The notes beneath the pieces were generated by a model. It worked only from the letters and a program-made list of their open reading frames with translations. It had not been told where the DNA came from and did no database searches. 13,082 bases of DNA from Gemmatimonadaceae bacterium (GTDB lineage: Bacteria > Gemmatimonadota > Gemmatimonadetes > Gemmatimonadales > Gemmatimonadaceae), in contig JADGGM010000022.1 of assembly GCA_019689955.1 (NCBI GenBank), forward strand, positions 1 through 13,082, written 5' to 3'. Positions within the stretch are counted from its first letter, which is position 1; each line of letters opens with the position of its first letter. Below are positions 6,919 through 13,082 of the stretch, piece by piece. The position numbers and the translations under genes are program-made.

Positions 6919-7676
6919 ACGAGGCTCCGAGTGGGGGCGAGCGTGGTGCCGCAGCCCGAGTCGAGGATGGCGTCGAGATCCCCGATGCGAACCCGCTCGA
7001 CGCCCTGCTGCAGTGCAGCCATTCCAGCTTCCAGCTTCGCGGCCATCCCGCCGCGCGCGATCCCTTGCGCGATCGCCGCGGCGGCATCGTCCGGCTCGAG
7101 CACGGGGACCGGCGCCCCGGCCACGAGCACCCCGGCCACGTCGGCCACGAAGAGCAGCTCCGTGGCGCCCAGCGCGGCGGCGATCGCGGCCGCGGCGTCA
7201 TCGCCGTTCACGTTGAGCGCGCTCCCATCGTTGGCATCGCCGTCGCGCCCGACAGGGGAGATGACCGGGAGGTACCCGCCGTCGAGCAGATGCCGCAGGA
7301 GCGCGACGTTCACCTGCCGCGGCGCGCCCACGCGGCCGAGCGCGGCGCCATCGGTGACCCGCGCCTCGATCAGCGCCGCATCCTCGCCCGAGAGCCCCAC
7401 CGCCGCGACGCCGGCCGAGATGAAGCGCCCGACGAGGCGCTTGTTCGCCGTCCCCGAGAGCGCCATCCGCACGACGTCGACGTCGCGCTCCTGCGTGACG
7501 CGGCGCCCGCCGTTGAACACGGGCTCGAGGCCGAGGCTCCGCTGCAGTGCGGAGATCTCGTCGCCGCCGCCGTGCACGATGCACAGCGAGCCCGGCGCGG
7601 CACGCCACGCCGCAGCGATCGTCGCGGCGAGCCGCGGGTCGTCCTGCGCCCGGCCGCCGATCTTGATGACCCGCAT
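6915..7676 (-). CDS. argB: N-acetylglutamate kinase
   Basis: 253 residues of the amino-acid-kinase fold, phosphorylating N-acetylglutamate with ATP. Motifs: VIKIGG with K5, HGGG (35-38), NGGRRVT (55-61) for the acetylglutamate, NVNGDDAA (155-162), and K214 in GGMAAK, which matches the second phosphate-stabilising Lys of E. coli NAGK. The protein starts directly at the first beta-strand, so the N-terminal helix that makes hexameric NAGKs arginine-sensitive is absent. It should behave like the dimeric, arginine-insensitive E. coli type (inference). The ATG at 7676 shares one base with the argC stop (TGATG). The stop overlaps the argD ATG, so the whole set is translationally coupled. Confidence 0.96.
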   Translation of the reverse strand: MRVIKIGGRAQDDPRLAATIAAAWRAAPGSLCIVHGGGDEISALQRSLGLEPVFNGGRRVTQERDVDVVRMALSGTANKRLVGRFISAGVAAVGLSGEDAALIEARVTDGAALGRVGAPRQVNVALLRHLLDGGYLPVISPVGRDGDANDGSALNVNGDDAAAAIAAALGATELLFVADVAGVLVAGAPVPVLEPDDAAAAIAQGIARGGMAAKLEAGMAALQQGVERVRIGDLDAILDSGCGTTLAPTRSLV

Positions 7677-8638
7677 CACGCCGGGAGCCCCGCGGTCTCC
7701 TCGAGCCCGAGGAGCAGATTGCCGTTCTGCAGCGCCTGTCCGGCCGCCCCCTTCACGAGGTTGTCGATGGCCGAGACGACGAGGAGCGTCGGCGACCGCA
7801 CGCCGGCCACCGGCTTCGCCGTGATCCGCACGACGTTGCGCCGGACCACGTCGCGCAGCGCCGGCACGCTGTCCACGACCTCGATGAACGGCTCCCCCGC
7901 GTACTGCTCGCGCCACGGGGCAAGCACGTCGGCGAGCGGCGCCGCGAGCGGCACGGTGATCGTCGCCAGGATCCCGCGCGCGACGGGGAGGAGGTGCGGG
8001 GTGAAGATGAGATCCGCGTCGCTCCCGAGCCGCCGCATCACGGCGGTCATCTCGGCCAGGTGGCGGTGCGTGTTCCCCACGGCGTACGGCCGATAGTCCT
8101 CTGCCACCTCGGCGAACAGGAGGTCGTGGCGCGGCGTGAAGCCGGCCCCCGTCACCCCGCTCGCCGCCACGACGGAGATGGTCCCCCCCGGCGCGACGAG
8201 CCCGCGCACGAGGAGCGGGAGGAGCGCCAGCAGGACCGCCGTCGGATAGCACCCCGGATTGGCGACGACGTCCGCGCTCTGCACTGCCTCGCGCTCGAGC
8301 TCCGTGAGGCCGTAGGGCGCGGCCATCGTGCTGCCGCTCCCGGGGCGCAGGTCGGCCGAGAGGTCCACCACCTTGGCGCCCGCCTCGCGCGCCCGCGTCA
8401 CCCACGCCGACGACGCGCCGTGCGGGAGCGCGCTGAACACGAGCGCCGCGCGATCGAGGCGCGCGTCGTCAGGGGCGACGAACGTGACTTCGCGCCCCCC
8501 GAGCACCGCACGCTCGCCGCGACGCTCGTTGGCCGATGCAAAGGCCAGCTCCACCCCGGGGTGCCGCGCGATCAATGCGCACAGCTCGCGGCCGGCGTAC
8601 CCGCTGGCGCCCAGGACTCCGACAGGAAGTTTATGCAC
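7676..8638 (-). CDS. argC: N-acetyl-gamma-glutamyl-phosphate reductase
   Basis: 320 residues from the GTG at 8638. It reduces acetylglutamyl phosphate with NADPH to the semialdehyde. The nucleotide loop GASGYAG (10-16), catalytic C130 in NPGCYPT, and the conserved HRH (191-193, THRHLAEM) are present. First gene of the argCBDA operon. Start choice: an ATG at 8659 would add MIVYASL, but it lies between the predicted -35 and -10, has no Shine-Dalgarno sequence, and would be upstream of the RNA start. The predicted +1 falls exactly on the G of GTG 8638, implying a leaderless mRNA. An inverted repeat (8629-8653) covers the -10 and the first codons, so ArgR repression there is likely. If the promoter is wrong, the ATG at 8659 (327 residues) is the fallback start. 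Confidence 0.93.
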   Translation of the reverse strand: MHKLPVGVLGASGYAGRELCALIARHPGVELAFASANERRGERAVLGGREVTFVAPDDARLDRAALVFSALPHGASSAWVTRAREAGAKVVDLSADLRPGSGSTMAAPYGLTELEREAVQSADVVANPGCYPTAVLLALLPLLVRGLVAPGGTISVVAASGVTGAGFTPRHDLLFAEVAEDYRPYAVGNTHRHLAEMTAVMRRLGSDADLIFTPHLLPVARGILATITVPLAAPLADVLAPWREQYAGEPFIEVVDSVPALRDVVRRNVVRITAKPVAGVRSPTLLVVSAIDNLVKGAAGQALQNGNLLLGLEETAGLPA

Positions 8639-8653
8639 GAGTGATGCATAAAC
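8629..8653. promoter_or_regulatory. Putative ArgR operator (ARG box) at argC
   Basis: A perfect 9-bp inverted repeat, GTTTATGCA and TGCATAAAC, separated by 7 bp. It overlaps the argC -10 and the first codons. The core TATGC-N9-GCATA recurs at argG. The outer TG...CA spacing (15 bp) is close to the TGAAT-N4-ATTCA layout of known ARG boxes. ArgR binding is inferred. Confidence 0.75.
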
Positions 8654-8673
8654 AATCATCCGCGGGGTGTCAA
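8645..8673 (-). promoter_or_regulatory. argCBDA promoter
   Basis: On the minus strand a perfect -35 TTGACA (8668-8673) is followed after 17 bp by TATGCA (8645-8650). With the usual 6-bp gap, +1 is 8638, the first base of the GTG start codon of argC. The -10 is one half of the inverted-repeat operator. Confidence 0.75.
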
Positions 8674-8739
8674 TGCTTCGCCGCCAGCCGGCCGCCGGCT
8701 TTTTCGGCCGGACACTGGCAGCACGCACCCTGCCCAGGC

Positions 8740-8745
8740 TATCCT
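8740..8745 (+). promoter_or_regulatory. Possible -10 element of argR
   Basis: TATCCT lies about 25 bp upstream of the argR start. The only -35 candidates are weak (TGGCAG near 8716-8721, 18-bp gap). No TATGC-N9-GCATA operator lies here; the nearest is about 90 bp away at argC. Confidence 0.3.
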
Positions 8746-8769
8746 CTCCGCAGCACGGGAGGCAACGAC

Positions 8770-9228
8770 ATGGCGAACAAGCGCGAACGGCAAGCCACGA
8801 TTCGCGAGCTGATCGGCTCTCGACCGGTGGAGAGCCAGGAGGAGCTCCGCAAGCTCCTCCTGCAACGTGGGTGGGACGTGACGCAGTCGACGCTCTCGCG
8901 CGACCTGCGCGAGATGGGGGTGGCGCGCGTGCCGACGCCGGACGGCTCGGCGCGGTACACGCTCACCGGCGCCGTCGCCGAGGATGGGCGCCCGACCCTG
9001 GAGGCGCTCCTGCCGCACCTCTTCACGGAGCTGGACGGCGTGGGGGAGCTCATCGTGCTCCACACCCTCCCCGGCGGCGCGCAGCCGATCGCCGTCTCGC
9101 TCGACGCCGAGGAGTGGCCGGAGATCCTCGGCACGATCGCCGGCGACGACACGATCCTCATCATCTGCCGCTCCACCGCCGCCCGGGAGAAGGCGATGCG
9201 CCGCCTCCGCAGCCTGGCCGAGCCCTAG
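8770..9228 (+). CDS. argR: Arginine repressor ArgR
   Basis: 152 residues, the family's normal size. The N-terminal winged helix (about 2-70) has the recognition segment TQSTLSRDLREMGVARV, equivalent to the conserved TQATVSRD-type helix. The C-terminal hexamerisation and arginine-binding domain carries the GTIAGDDTILIICRS block (the GDD binds arginine in known ArgR structures). Arginine-loaded hexamers should repress the biosynthetic genes by binding paired half-sites. Two matching candidate operators lie in this window, at argC and argG. The ATG at 8770 has GGGAGG 7 nt upstream, a strong Shine-Dalgarno sequence. The gene is divergent from argC and upstream of argG, with a 99-bp gap that holds a separate argG promoter. 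Confidence 0.96.
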   Translation: MANKRERQATIRELIGSRPVESQEELRKLLLQRGWDVTQSTLSRDLREMGVARVPTPDGSARYTLTGAVAEDGRPTLEALLPHLFTELDGVGELIVLHTLPGGAQPIAVSLDAEEWPEILGTIAGDDTILIICRSTAAREKAMRRLRSLAEP

Positions 9229-9255
9229 CCCGCCGCTCCATCCGGCCCCCGCTGC

Positions 9256-9284
9256 TTGACGGCCACCGGCCAGCCGTTTAGATA
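9256..9284 (+). promoter_or_regulatory. argGH promoter
   Basis: TTGACG (9256-9261), 17-bp spacer, TAGATA (9279-9284); predicted +1 near 9291, leader about 37 nt. The -35 is strong and the -10 moderate. The region downstream is AT-rich and overlaps the operator. Confidence 0.6.
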
Positions 9285-9302
9285 TGCAGCCGTAAGGCAT
9301 AT
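9282..9302. promoter_or_regulatory. Putative ArgR operator (ARG box) at argG
   Basis: ATATGC and GCATAT form a perfect 6-bp inverted repeat with a 9-bp spacer. The core TATGC-N9-GCATA is identical to that at argC, and the position is the same, overlapping the -10 and start of transcription. AT-rich flanking DNA (TTTATTCTTTAA) follows. Confidence 0.7.
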
Positions 9303-9327
9303 TTATTCTTTAAGGGCCGGAGCAGCC

Positions 9328-10593
9328 ATGATCCGTACAATCGTCCTTGCCTACTCGGGTGGCCTCGACACGTCCATCATCGTCCCGTGGCTCCGCGAGC
9401 GCTACGACGCGCGCGTGATCTGCGTGGCGGCTGACATCGGGCAGGGTGAAGAGCTGGCAGGGATTCGCGAGAAGGCGCTGGCCTCCGGCGCCGAGGAGTG
9501 CTACGTCGAGGACCTGCGCGAGGAGTTCGTCACCTCGTACATCTGGCCCACGCTGCGCGCGGGGGCGGTGTACGGGCGCAAGTACCTCCTCGGCACGTCG
9601 ATGGCGCGCCCGCTCATCGCCAAGCGGCAGGTCGAGATCGCACGCGCCGTGGGCGCCGACGCGCTCGCGCACGGGTGCACGGGGAAGGGGAACGACCAGG
9701 TGCGCTTCGAGCTCACCTACGCCGCCTTCGCCCCCGACCTCCCGGTGATCGCCCCCTGGCGCGAGTGGGACATCAAGAGCCGCGAGGACGCGATCGCCTA
9801 CGCCGAGGCGCGCAAGATCCCGATCACCGCGACGCGTGAGAAGATCTACTCGCGCGACCGGAACATCTGGCACATCTCGCACGAAGGCGGGATCCTCGAG
9901 GATCCGGCCTCGGTGCCGCCGGACGATCTCTTCCTCCTCACCACCTCCCCCGCCGCGGCGCCGGACCAGCCCGAGGACGTGACCATCGGCTTCGAGCGCG
10001 GCACCCCGGTCTCCGTGAACGGGAAAGCGCTCGACCCGGTGACCCTCCTCACCACGCTCAACACCATCGGCGGGCGGCACGGCGTCGGACGGATCGACCT
10101 GGTCGAAGACCGCCTGGTGGGGATGAAGTCGCGCGGGGTGTACGAGACGCCGGGCGGGACGCTCCTCTACACGGCGCACAGCGAGCTGGAACAGCTCGTG
10201 CTCGACCGCCGCACGCTCGCGGCCAAGGACCTGATCGCGCCGCGCTACGCGGACCTCGTGTACGAGGGGCGGTGGTGGACCACCGAGCGCCTCGCGTACG
10301 ATGCGTTCGTCGATGCGACGCAGCAGCGCCTCACGGGCACGGTCACGCTCCGCCTCTTCAAGGGGACGATCACCGTCGCCGGGCGCGCCAGCGAGCAGGC
10401 GCTCTACGACGAGCGCTTCGTCACCTTCGGCGAGGACGACGTGTACGAGCAGAGCGACGCCGCGGGCTTCATCCGCCTCTACGGGCTCCCGCTCCGTGTC
10501 CGCGCGCTGAAGGACCAGGCGCTCGCGGCGCAGGGCGTGGAAGTGCCGGAGGCCGCCGAGGGGGCGCCCGCGAAGGCGCTCGCCCTCGCGTGA
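9328..10593 (+). CDS. argG: Argininosuccinate synthase
   Basis: 421 residues. It joins citrulline and aspartate using ATP, giving argininosuccinate, AMP and pyrophosphate. The N-type ATP pyrophosphatase loop AYSGGLDTS (8-16) opens the protein. [15 protein letters not shown] (85-99) and [13 protein letters not shown] (116-128) are the aspartate/citrulline-site signatures, and [15 protein letters not shown] (179-193) is the conserved catalytic-domain segment. The C-terminal tail after about 400 is Ala/Glu-rich and probably flexible. The ATG at 9328 has CCGGAG 5 nt upstream. The frame extends upstream to a TTG at 9256, but that would cross the promoter and operator. The stop overlaps the argH start (GTGA), so argG and argH are coupled. 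Confidence 0.97.
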   Translation: MIRTIVLAYSGGLDTSIIVPWLRERYDARVICVAADIGQGEELAGIREKALASGAEECYVEDLREEFVTSYIWPTLRAGAVYGRKYLLGTSMARPLIAKRQVEIARAVGADALAHGCTGKGNDQVRFELTYAAFAPDLPVIAPWREWDIKSREDAIAYAEARKIPITATREKIYSRDRNIWHISHEGGILEDPASVPPDDLFLLTTSPAAAPDQPEDVTIGFERGTPVSVNGKALDPVTLLTTLNTIGGRHGVGRIDLVEDRLVGMKSRGVYETPGGTLLYTAHSELEQLVLDRRTLAAKDLIAPRYADLVYEGRWWTTERLAYDAFVDATQQRLTGTVTLRLFKGTITVAGRASEQALYDERFVTFGEDDVYEQSDAAGFIRLYGLPLRVRALKDQALAAQGVEVPEAAEGAPAKALALA

Positions 10594-12002
10594 CCACGCT
10601 CAAGCTGGTGGGTGCGACGGCGCCCGCGCACAAGCTCTGGGGCGGCCGCTTCGCCGGCGAGACCGCCCCGGCGCTCGATGCGCTCAACCGGTCGATCGGC
10701 ACCGACTTCCGCCTCTGGCCGTTCGACATCCGCTTGTCCAAGGCGTGGGCCGTCGCGCTCTGGAACGCCGGCGTCCTCCCGCTCGAGGAGAGCCAGCGCA
10801 TGGAGCGCGGCCTCGACGCCGTCGCCGCCCGCCTCCGCGCCGGCGCCACGCCGGCGGCGTCCGACGAGGACGTGCACACGATGATCGACCGGCTCCTGCA
10901 CGAGGAGATCGGCGATCTCGCCTCCAAGCTGCACACGGGACGGAGCCGCAACGACCAGGTGGCCACGGCCACCCGCCTGTGGGCCATGGACGCCTGCGCC
11001 GCGCTGGACACCGCGATCCGCGGGCTGCAGCGCGTGATGCTCGAGCATGCCACCGCGCTCGACCGCGAGGGCGCGCTCATGCCGGCCTACACCCACCTCC
11101 AGCGCGCGCAGCCCGTGGCCGCCGCGCACTGGATGCTGTCGCACTTCTGGCCCCTCGACCGCGACCGCGCTCGCGTGGCCGCGGCGGCACGGGCGGCTGC
11201 GACGCTCCCGCTGGGCTCCGGCGCGGTGGCGGGGTGCGCGTACCCGATCTCCCGCGTGCTCCTGCAAGGAAGCCTCGGCTTCGCGCGCCTCTCGCCGAAC
11301 AGCATCGACGCGGTGAGCGATCGCGACTTCGTGGCCGAGCTGCTGTTCGCGCTCACCATGCTCGGTACGCACCTCTCGCGGCTCGCCGAAGACCTCATCC
11401 TCTACGGCACGAGCGAGTTCGGCTTCGTGCAGTTCGGCGATGCCTACACCACCGGCTCGAGCATGATGCCGCAGAAGCGGAACCCCGACGCGCTCGAGCT
11501 CACCCGCGGCGCCGCGCCGCGCATGCTCGGTGACCTCGTCACCCTCCTCGGCACGCTCAAGGGGCTCCCGAGCGGCTACAACAAGGACCTGCAGGACGAC
11601 AAGCGCGCGCTCTTCGATGCCGTCGACACGATGCACCTCGTGCTCCCCGCGACCGCCGGCGCGCTCGCCGAATGCACCTTCCGCACGGAGCGCATGCGCG
11701 ACGCGCTCTCGAGCGCGATGATGGCCACGGACCTCGCGGATTACCTCGTCCGCAAGGGCGCCACCTTCCGCGAGGCGCACGGCGCCGTCGGACGCCTCGT
11801 GCGCGAGAGCGAGGAGACGGGGACCGAGCTCCACTCGCTCCCGTTCAAGTCGTTCGCCGCCGCACACCCGCTGTTCGACCACGACGTCTACGAGGCGCTC
11901 TCCGCGGCTGCGTCGGTGGAGCGGCGCGACGTGGAGGGGGGAACGGGCCCGAACGCGCTCCGCGACCAGCTCGAGGCCGCGCGCGCGGCGATCGCCCAGT
12001 AG
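10590..12002 (+). CDS. argH: Argininosuccinate lyase
   Basis: 470 residues of the fumarase/aspartase superfamily. It splits argininosuccinate into arginine and fumarate. The three superfamily blocks are present: [13 protein letters not shown] (114-126), [11 protein letters not shown] (166-176) with the conserved T168/H169, and the signature loop [12 protein letters not shown] (289-300) with the catalytic serine. The C-terminal domain includes [13 protein letters not shown], typical of ArgH. No ArgA-type GNAT domain is fused; that activity is the separate argA gene. The start is a GTG overlapping the argG stop by four bases. The nearest Shine-Dalgarno-like GAAGG is about 14 nt away, so termination-reinitiation is likely. 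The gene ends 14 bp before a very long hairpin. Confidence 0.97.
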   Translation: MTTLKLVGATAPAHKLWGGRFAGETAPALDALNRSIGTDFRLWPFDIRLSKAWAVALWNAGVLPLEESQRMERGLDAVAARLRAGATPAASDEDVHTMIDRLLHEEIGDLASKLHTGRSRNDQVATATRLWAMDACAALDTAIRGLQRVMLEHATALDREGALMPAYTHLQRAQPVAAAHWMLSHFWPLDRDRARVAAAARAAATLPLGSGAVAGCAYPISRVLLQGSLGFARLSPNSIDAVSDRDFVAELLFALTMLGTHLSRLAEDLILYGTSEFGFVQFGDAYTTGSSMMPQKRNPDALELTRGAAPRMLGDLVTLLGTLKGLPSGYNKDLQDDKRALFDAVDTMHLVLPATAGALAECTFRTERMRDALSSAMMATDLADYLVRKGATFREAHGAVGRLVRESEETGTELHSLPFKSFAAAHPLFDHDVYEALSAAASVERRDVEGGTGPNALRDQLEAARAAIAQ

Positions 12003-12016
12003 CTCGGCGACCGCGG

Positions 12017-12082
12017 GACGCGCGTGATGTGAAACGGGGCGCCTCTCCTGCGAGAGGCGCCCCGTTTCACATCACGCGCGTC
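12017..12082. terminator. Long perfect hairpin between convergent argH and csp, probable bidirectional terminator
   Basis: The arms 12017-12047 and 12052-12082 are perfectly complementary over 31 bp, with a 4-nt loop. The inner GC block (GGGGCGCCTCTC) is flanked on both strands by GTTTCAC, giving a short T-run after the core stem in each direction. It starts 14 bp after the argH stop and ends 2 bp before the csp stop. Confidence 0.75.
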
Positions 12083-12084
12083 GG

Positions 12085-12291
12085 TCAGCGCTTCGTGACG
12101 TTCTCGGCCGCCGGGCCCTTCTGGCCCTCCACGATCTCGAACTCCACCGTGTCGCCCTCGGCGAGCGTCTTGAAGCCGCTCCCTTGAATGGCGCTGTAGT
12201 GCACGAAGCAGTCCTTCGAGCCGTTGTCAGGGGTGATGAAGCCAAAGCCCTTGGCATCATTGAACCACTTCACCTTGCCTGTGACACGCAT
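12085..12291 (-). CDS. CspA-family cold-shock protein
   Basis: 68 residues forming one cold-shock domain, an OB-fold that binds single-stranded RNA and [18 protein letters not shown] contains W9 and the RNP1 motif KGFGFI (14-19). RNP2 is CFVHY (28-32), with Cys28 where Val or Leu is usual. [17 protein letters not shown] and KGPAAENV are standard family segments. The ATG at 12291 was chosen because AGGAG lies 6 nt upstream and the protein starts right before the first strand. The open frame continues upstream to 12348 but without support. The likely role is an RNA chaperone or transcription antiterminator, not necessarily cold-induced. The best upstream promoter (12471-12499) would give a leader of about 170 nt. 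Confidence 0.95.
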   Translation of the reverse strand: MRVTGKVKWFNDAKGFGFITPDNGSKDCFVHYSAIQGSGFKTLAEGDTVEFEIVEGQKGPAAENVTKR

Positions 12292-12410
12292 GTCCAACTC
12301 CTGAAATTTTTTCTTGTCCAGGGAGCGGACCGCGCCGTACCCTGACAATTGTGGGACGCCTGAGCCCCAGTGCTGTAGCGTCCAGCTCCACGCGCGCTGC
12401 GTCAGATACA

Positions 12411-12441
12411 GAAAAGCCCGGGCGATCGTGTCCGCCCGGGC
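12411..12441 (-). terminator. Intrinsic-terminator-like hairpin between the membrane-protein gene and csp
   Basis: On the minus strand a perfect 9-bp stem (GCCCGGGCG with CGCCCGGGC, 8-nt loop; 12416-12441) is followed by TTTTC. It is 124 bp past the stop of the membrane-protein gene and downstream of a possible csp promoter. It may end the upstream gene or act as an attenuator in the csp leader. Confidence 0.7.
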
Positions 12442-12470
12442 CTGCTGAGCATTCGGGTGGTGCCGCGCAG

Positions 12471-12499
12471 AATATAGACAGCACCCCCGGAACGAGCAA
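12471..12499 (-). promoter_or_regulatory. Possible csp promoter with long leader
   Basis: On the minus strand TTGCTC (12494-12499), 17-bp spacer, TATATT (12471-12476, five of six consensus bases). Predicted +1 is near 12464, about 173 nt before the csp ATG. I see no better promoter closer to csp. Confidence 0.5.
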
Positions 12500-12565
12500 T
12501 AGCGTTTCCTTGCAGCGAGCGAGTTCGGTCGCTTGCCGGTGCCACCGTCCCGCGAAAACGCTCGG

Positions 12566-13021
12566 TTACTGCCCGCCGACGGCGCGGACTTGGGTCACGT
12601 AGTATTGCGTTTCCCCGAAGCAGCGCGTGGGCACGCCGCGATGCTCCTCGAACGTCACGGCGACGCGCTTCTCCAGGTTGGCGCTGATCTGTTTCGCGAC
12701 CTCGCCGTCACGAACCGTAAAACGAAATATCTGCGGGTTCGTCCCCGGAAGGTTGACCATCGCCAGCTCCCCCTCCCACGTCTTACACAACCACCCCTCC
12801 TTCGAGAACTTCTGCAGGTACCCGACGCGCTCCCCCACCGCGTACGCGAAGTGCAGCGCGGACCACACGTACAGCACGCACCCCAGGATCACCACGGCCA
12901 CGATCCCGGCGAAGATGAGCTTGAGGCGCGAGGCCCAGCTCCGCCGCTTCCGGGCCGGCGGCTGGCTCGGCACGTCGGCCGTCGTGTAGCCGCGTGGCGG
13001 CTGCTCGATGTCGTCAGGCAT
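12566..13021 (-). CDS. Conserved single-pass membrane protein of unknown function
   Basis: 151 residues. A Pro-rich, basic N-terminus (1-33, ending [12 protein letters not shown]) is followed by one membrane helix (about 34-55, [22 protein letters not shown]) and an extracytoplasmic domain of about 95 residues. By the positive-inside rule the N-terminus is cytoplasmic. The segment [26 protein letters not shown] (63-88) matches, from memory, a widespread uncharacterised family, some members of which are misnamed '6-phosphogluconate dehydrogenase'. Nothing here supports that enzyme. C79 and C134 could form a disulfide. The ATG at 13021 has GGAG 9 nt upstream. A -10 element at 13060-13065 suggests its own promoter. 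Confidence 0.82.
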   Translation of the reverse strand: MPDDIEQPPRGYTTADVPSQPPARKRRSWASRLKLIFAGIVAVVILGCVLYVWSALHFAYAVGERVGYLQKFSKEGWLCKTWEGELAMVNLPGTNPQIFRFTVRDGEVAKQISANLEKRVAVTFEEHRGVPTRCFGETQYYVTQVRAVGGQ

Positions 13022-13059
13022 CTGTAGAGGCTCCAGGAGGGGAGGGGGTGAGGCTTTAT

Positions 13060-13065
13060 AGTATA
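13060..13065 (-). promoter_or_regulatory. -10 element for the membrane-protein gene
   Basis: TATACT on the minus strand, within an AT-rich patch in an otherwise GC-rich region. Predicted +1 is near 13053, leader about 31 nt. With a 17-bp spacer the -35 would begin just outside the window. Confidence 0.5.
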
Positions 13066-13082
13066 CACATCTGACGCTGCCG

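Noticed and set aside
5962..8096. Long plus-strand open frames opposite argD, argB and argC
   Set aside because: Shadow frames over unmistakable arginine genes.
9256..9327. Upstream TTG extension of argG
   Set aside because: The extension would be encoded by the promoter and operator, and the ATG at 9328 is well placed with its own ribosome site.
12085..12348. Longer 87-residue version of the cold-shock protein
   Set aside because: The internal ATG at 12291 has AGGAG at proper spacing and gives the standard CspA length.
1..13082. Search for CRISPR, tRNA/rRNA, insertion sequences, prophage or defence genes
   Set aside because: No repeat array, tRNA cloverleaf, transposase motif or terminal inverted repeats were seen. 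Gene style is uniform and chromosomal.

Overview
The window is about 13 kb of GC-rich bacterial chromosome with no RNA genes, insertion sequences or CRISPR. Signal peptides ending in Ala-X-Ala, small outer-membrane beta-barrels ending in Phe, and a PSMA-like M28 peptidase point to a diderm. The combination fits Gemmatimonadota best, but that placement is inference from gene content and style, not a database match.

Layout. Positions 1-4828 hold five minus-strand genes: a secreted glutamate-carboxypeptidase-II-like metallopeptidase cut by the left edge, a small RsbRD-N-like helical protein, a Smr-domain protein, and two tandem paralogous outer-membrane beta-barrels. Positions 4829-5152 are non-coding and carry the promoter of the second barrel gene. 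Positions 5153-12002 are the core of the window, a divergent arginine-biosynthesis locus. The minus-strand operon argC-argB-argD-argA has every junction overlapping (TGATG, ATGA, ATGA). The plus strand carries argR, then argG and argH overlapping by GTGA. Positions 12017-13082 hold a very long perfect hairpin, a CspA-type cold-shock gene behind a possible long leader, and a one-helix membrane protein.

How the genes work together. ArgA acetylates glutamate, ArgB phosphorylates it, ArgC reduces it and ArgD transaminates it to N-acetylornithine. ArgG and ArgH turn citrulline plus aspartate into arginine and fumarate. The steps from acetylornithine to citrulline (ArgJ or ArgE, and a carbamoyltransferase) are not encoded here. 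ArgR is the expected arginine-responsive repressor. Two inverted repeats with the same core, TATGC-N9-GCATA, sit over the -10 regions of the argC and argG promoters and are the natural ArgR operators. At argC the promoter geometry puts +1 on the G of an in-frame GTG codon, so argC may be translated from a leaderless mRNA.

I found no clearly new defence or biosynthetic system. The most original signals are regulatory: the operator pair, the predicted leaderless argC, and the csp leader containing a terminator-like hairpin.
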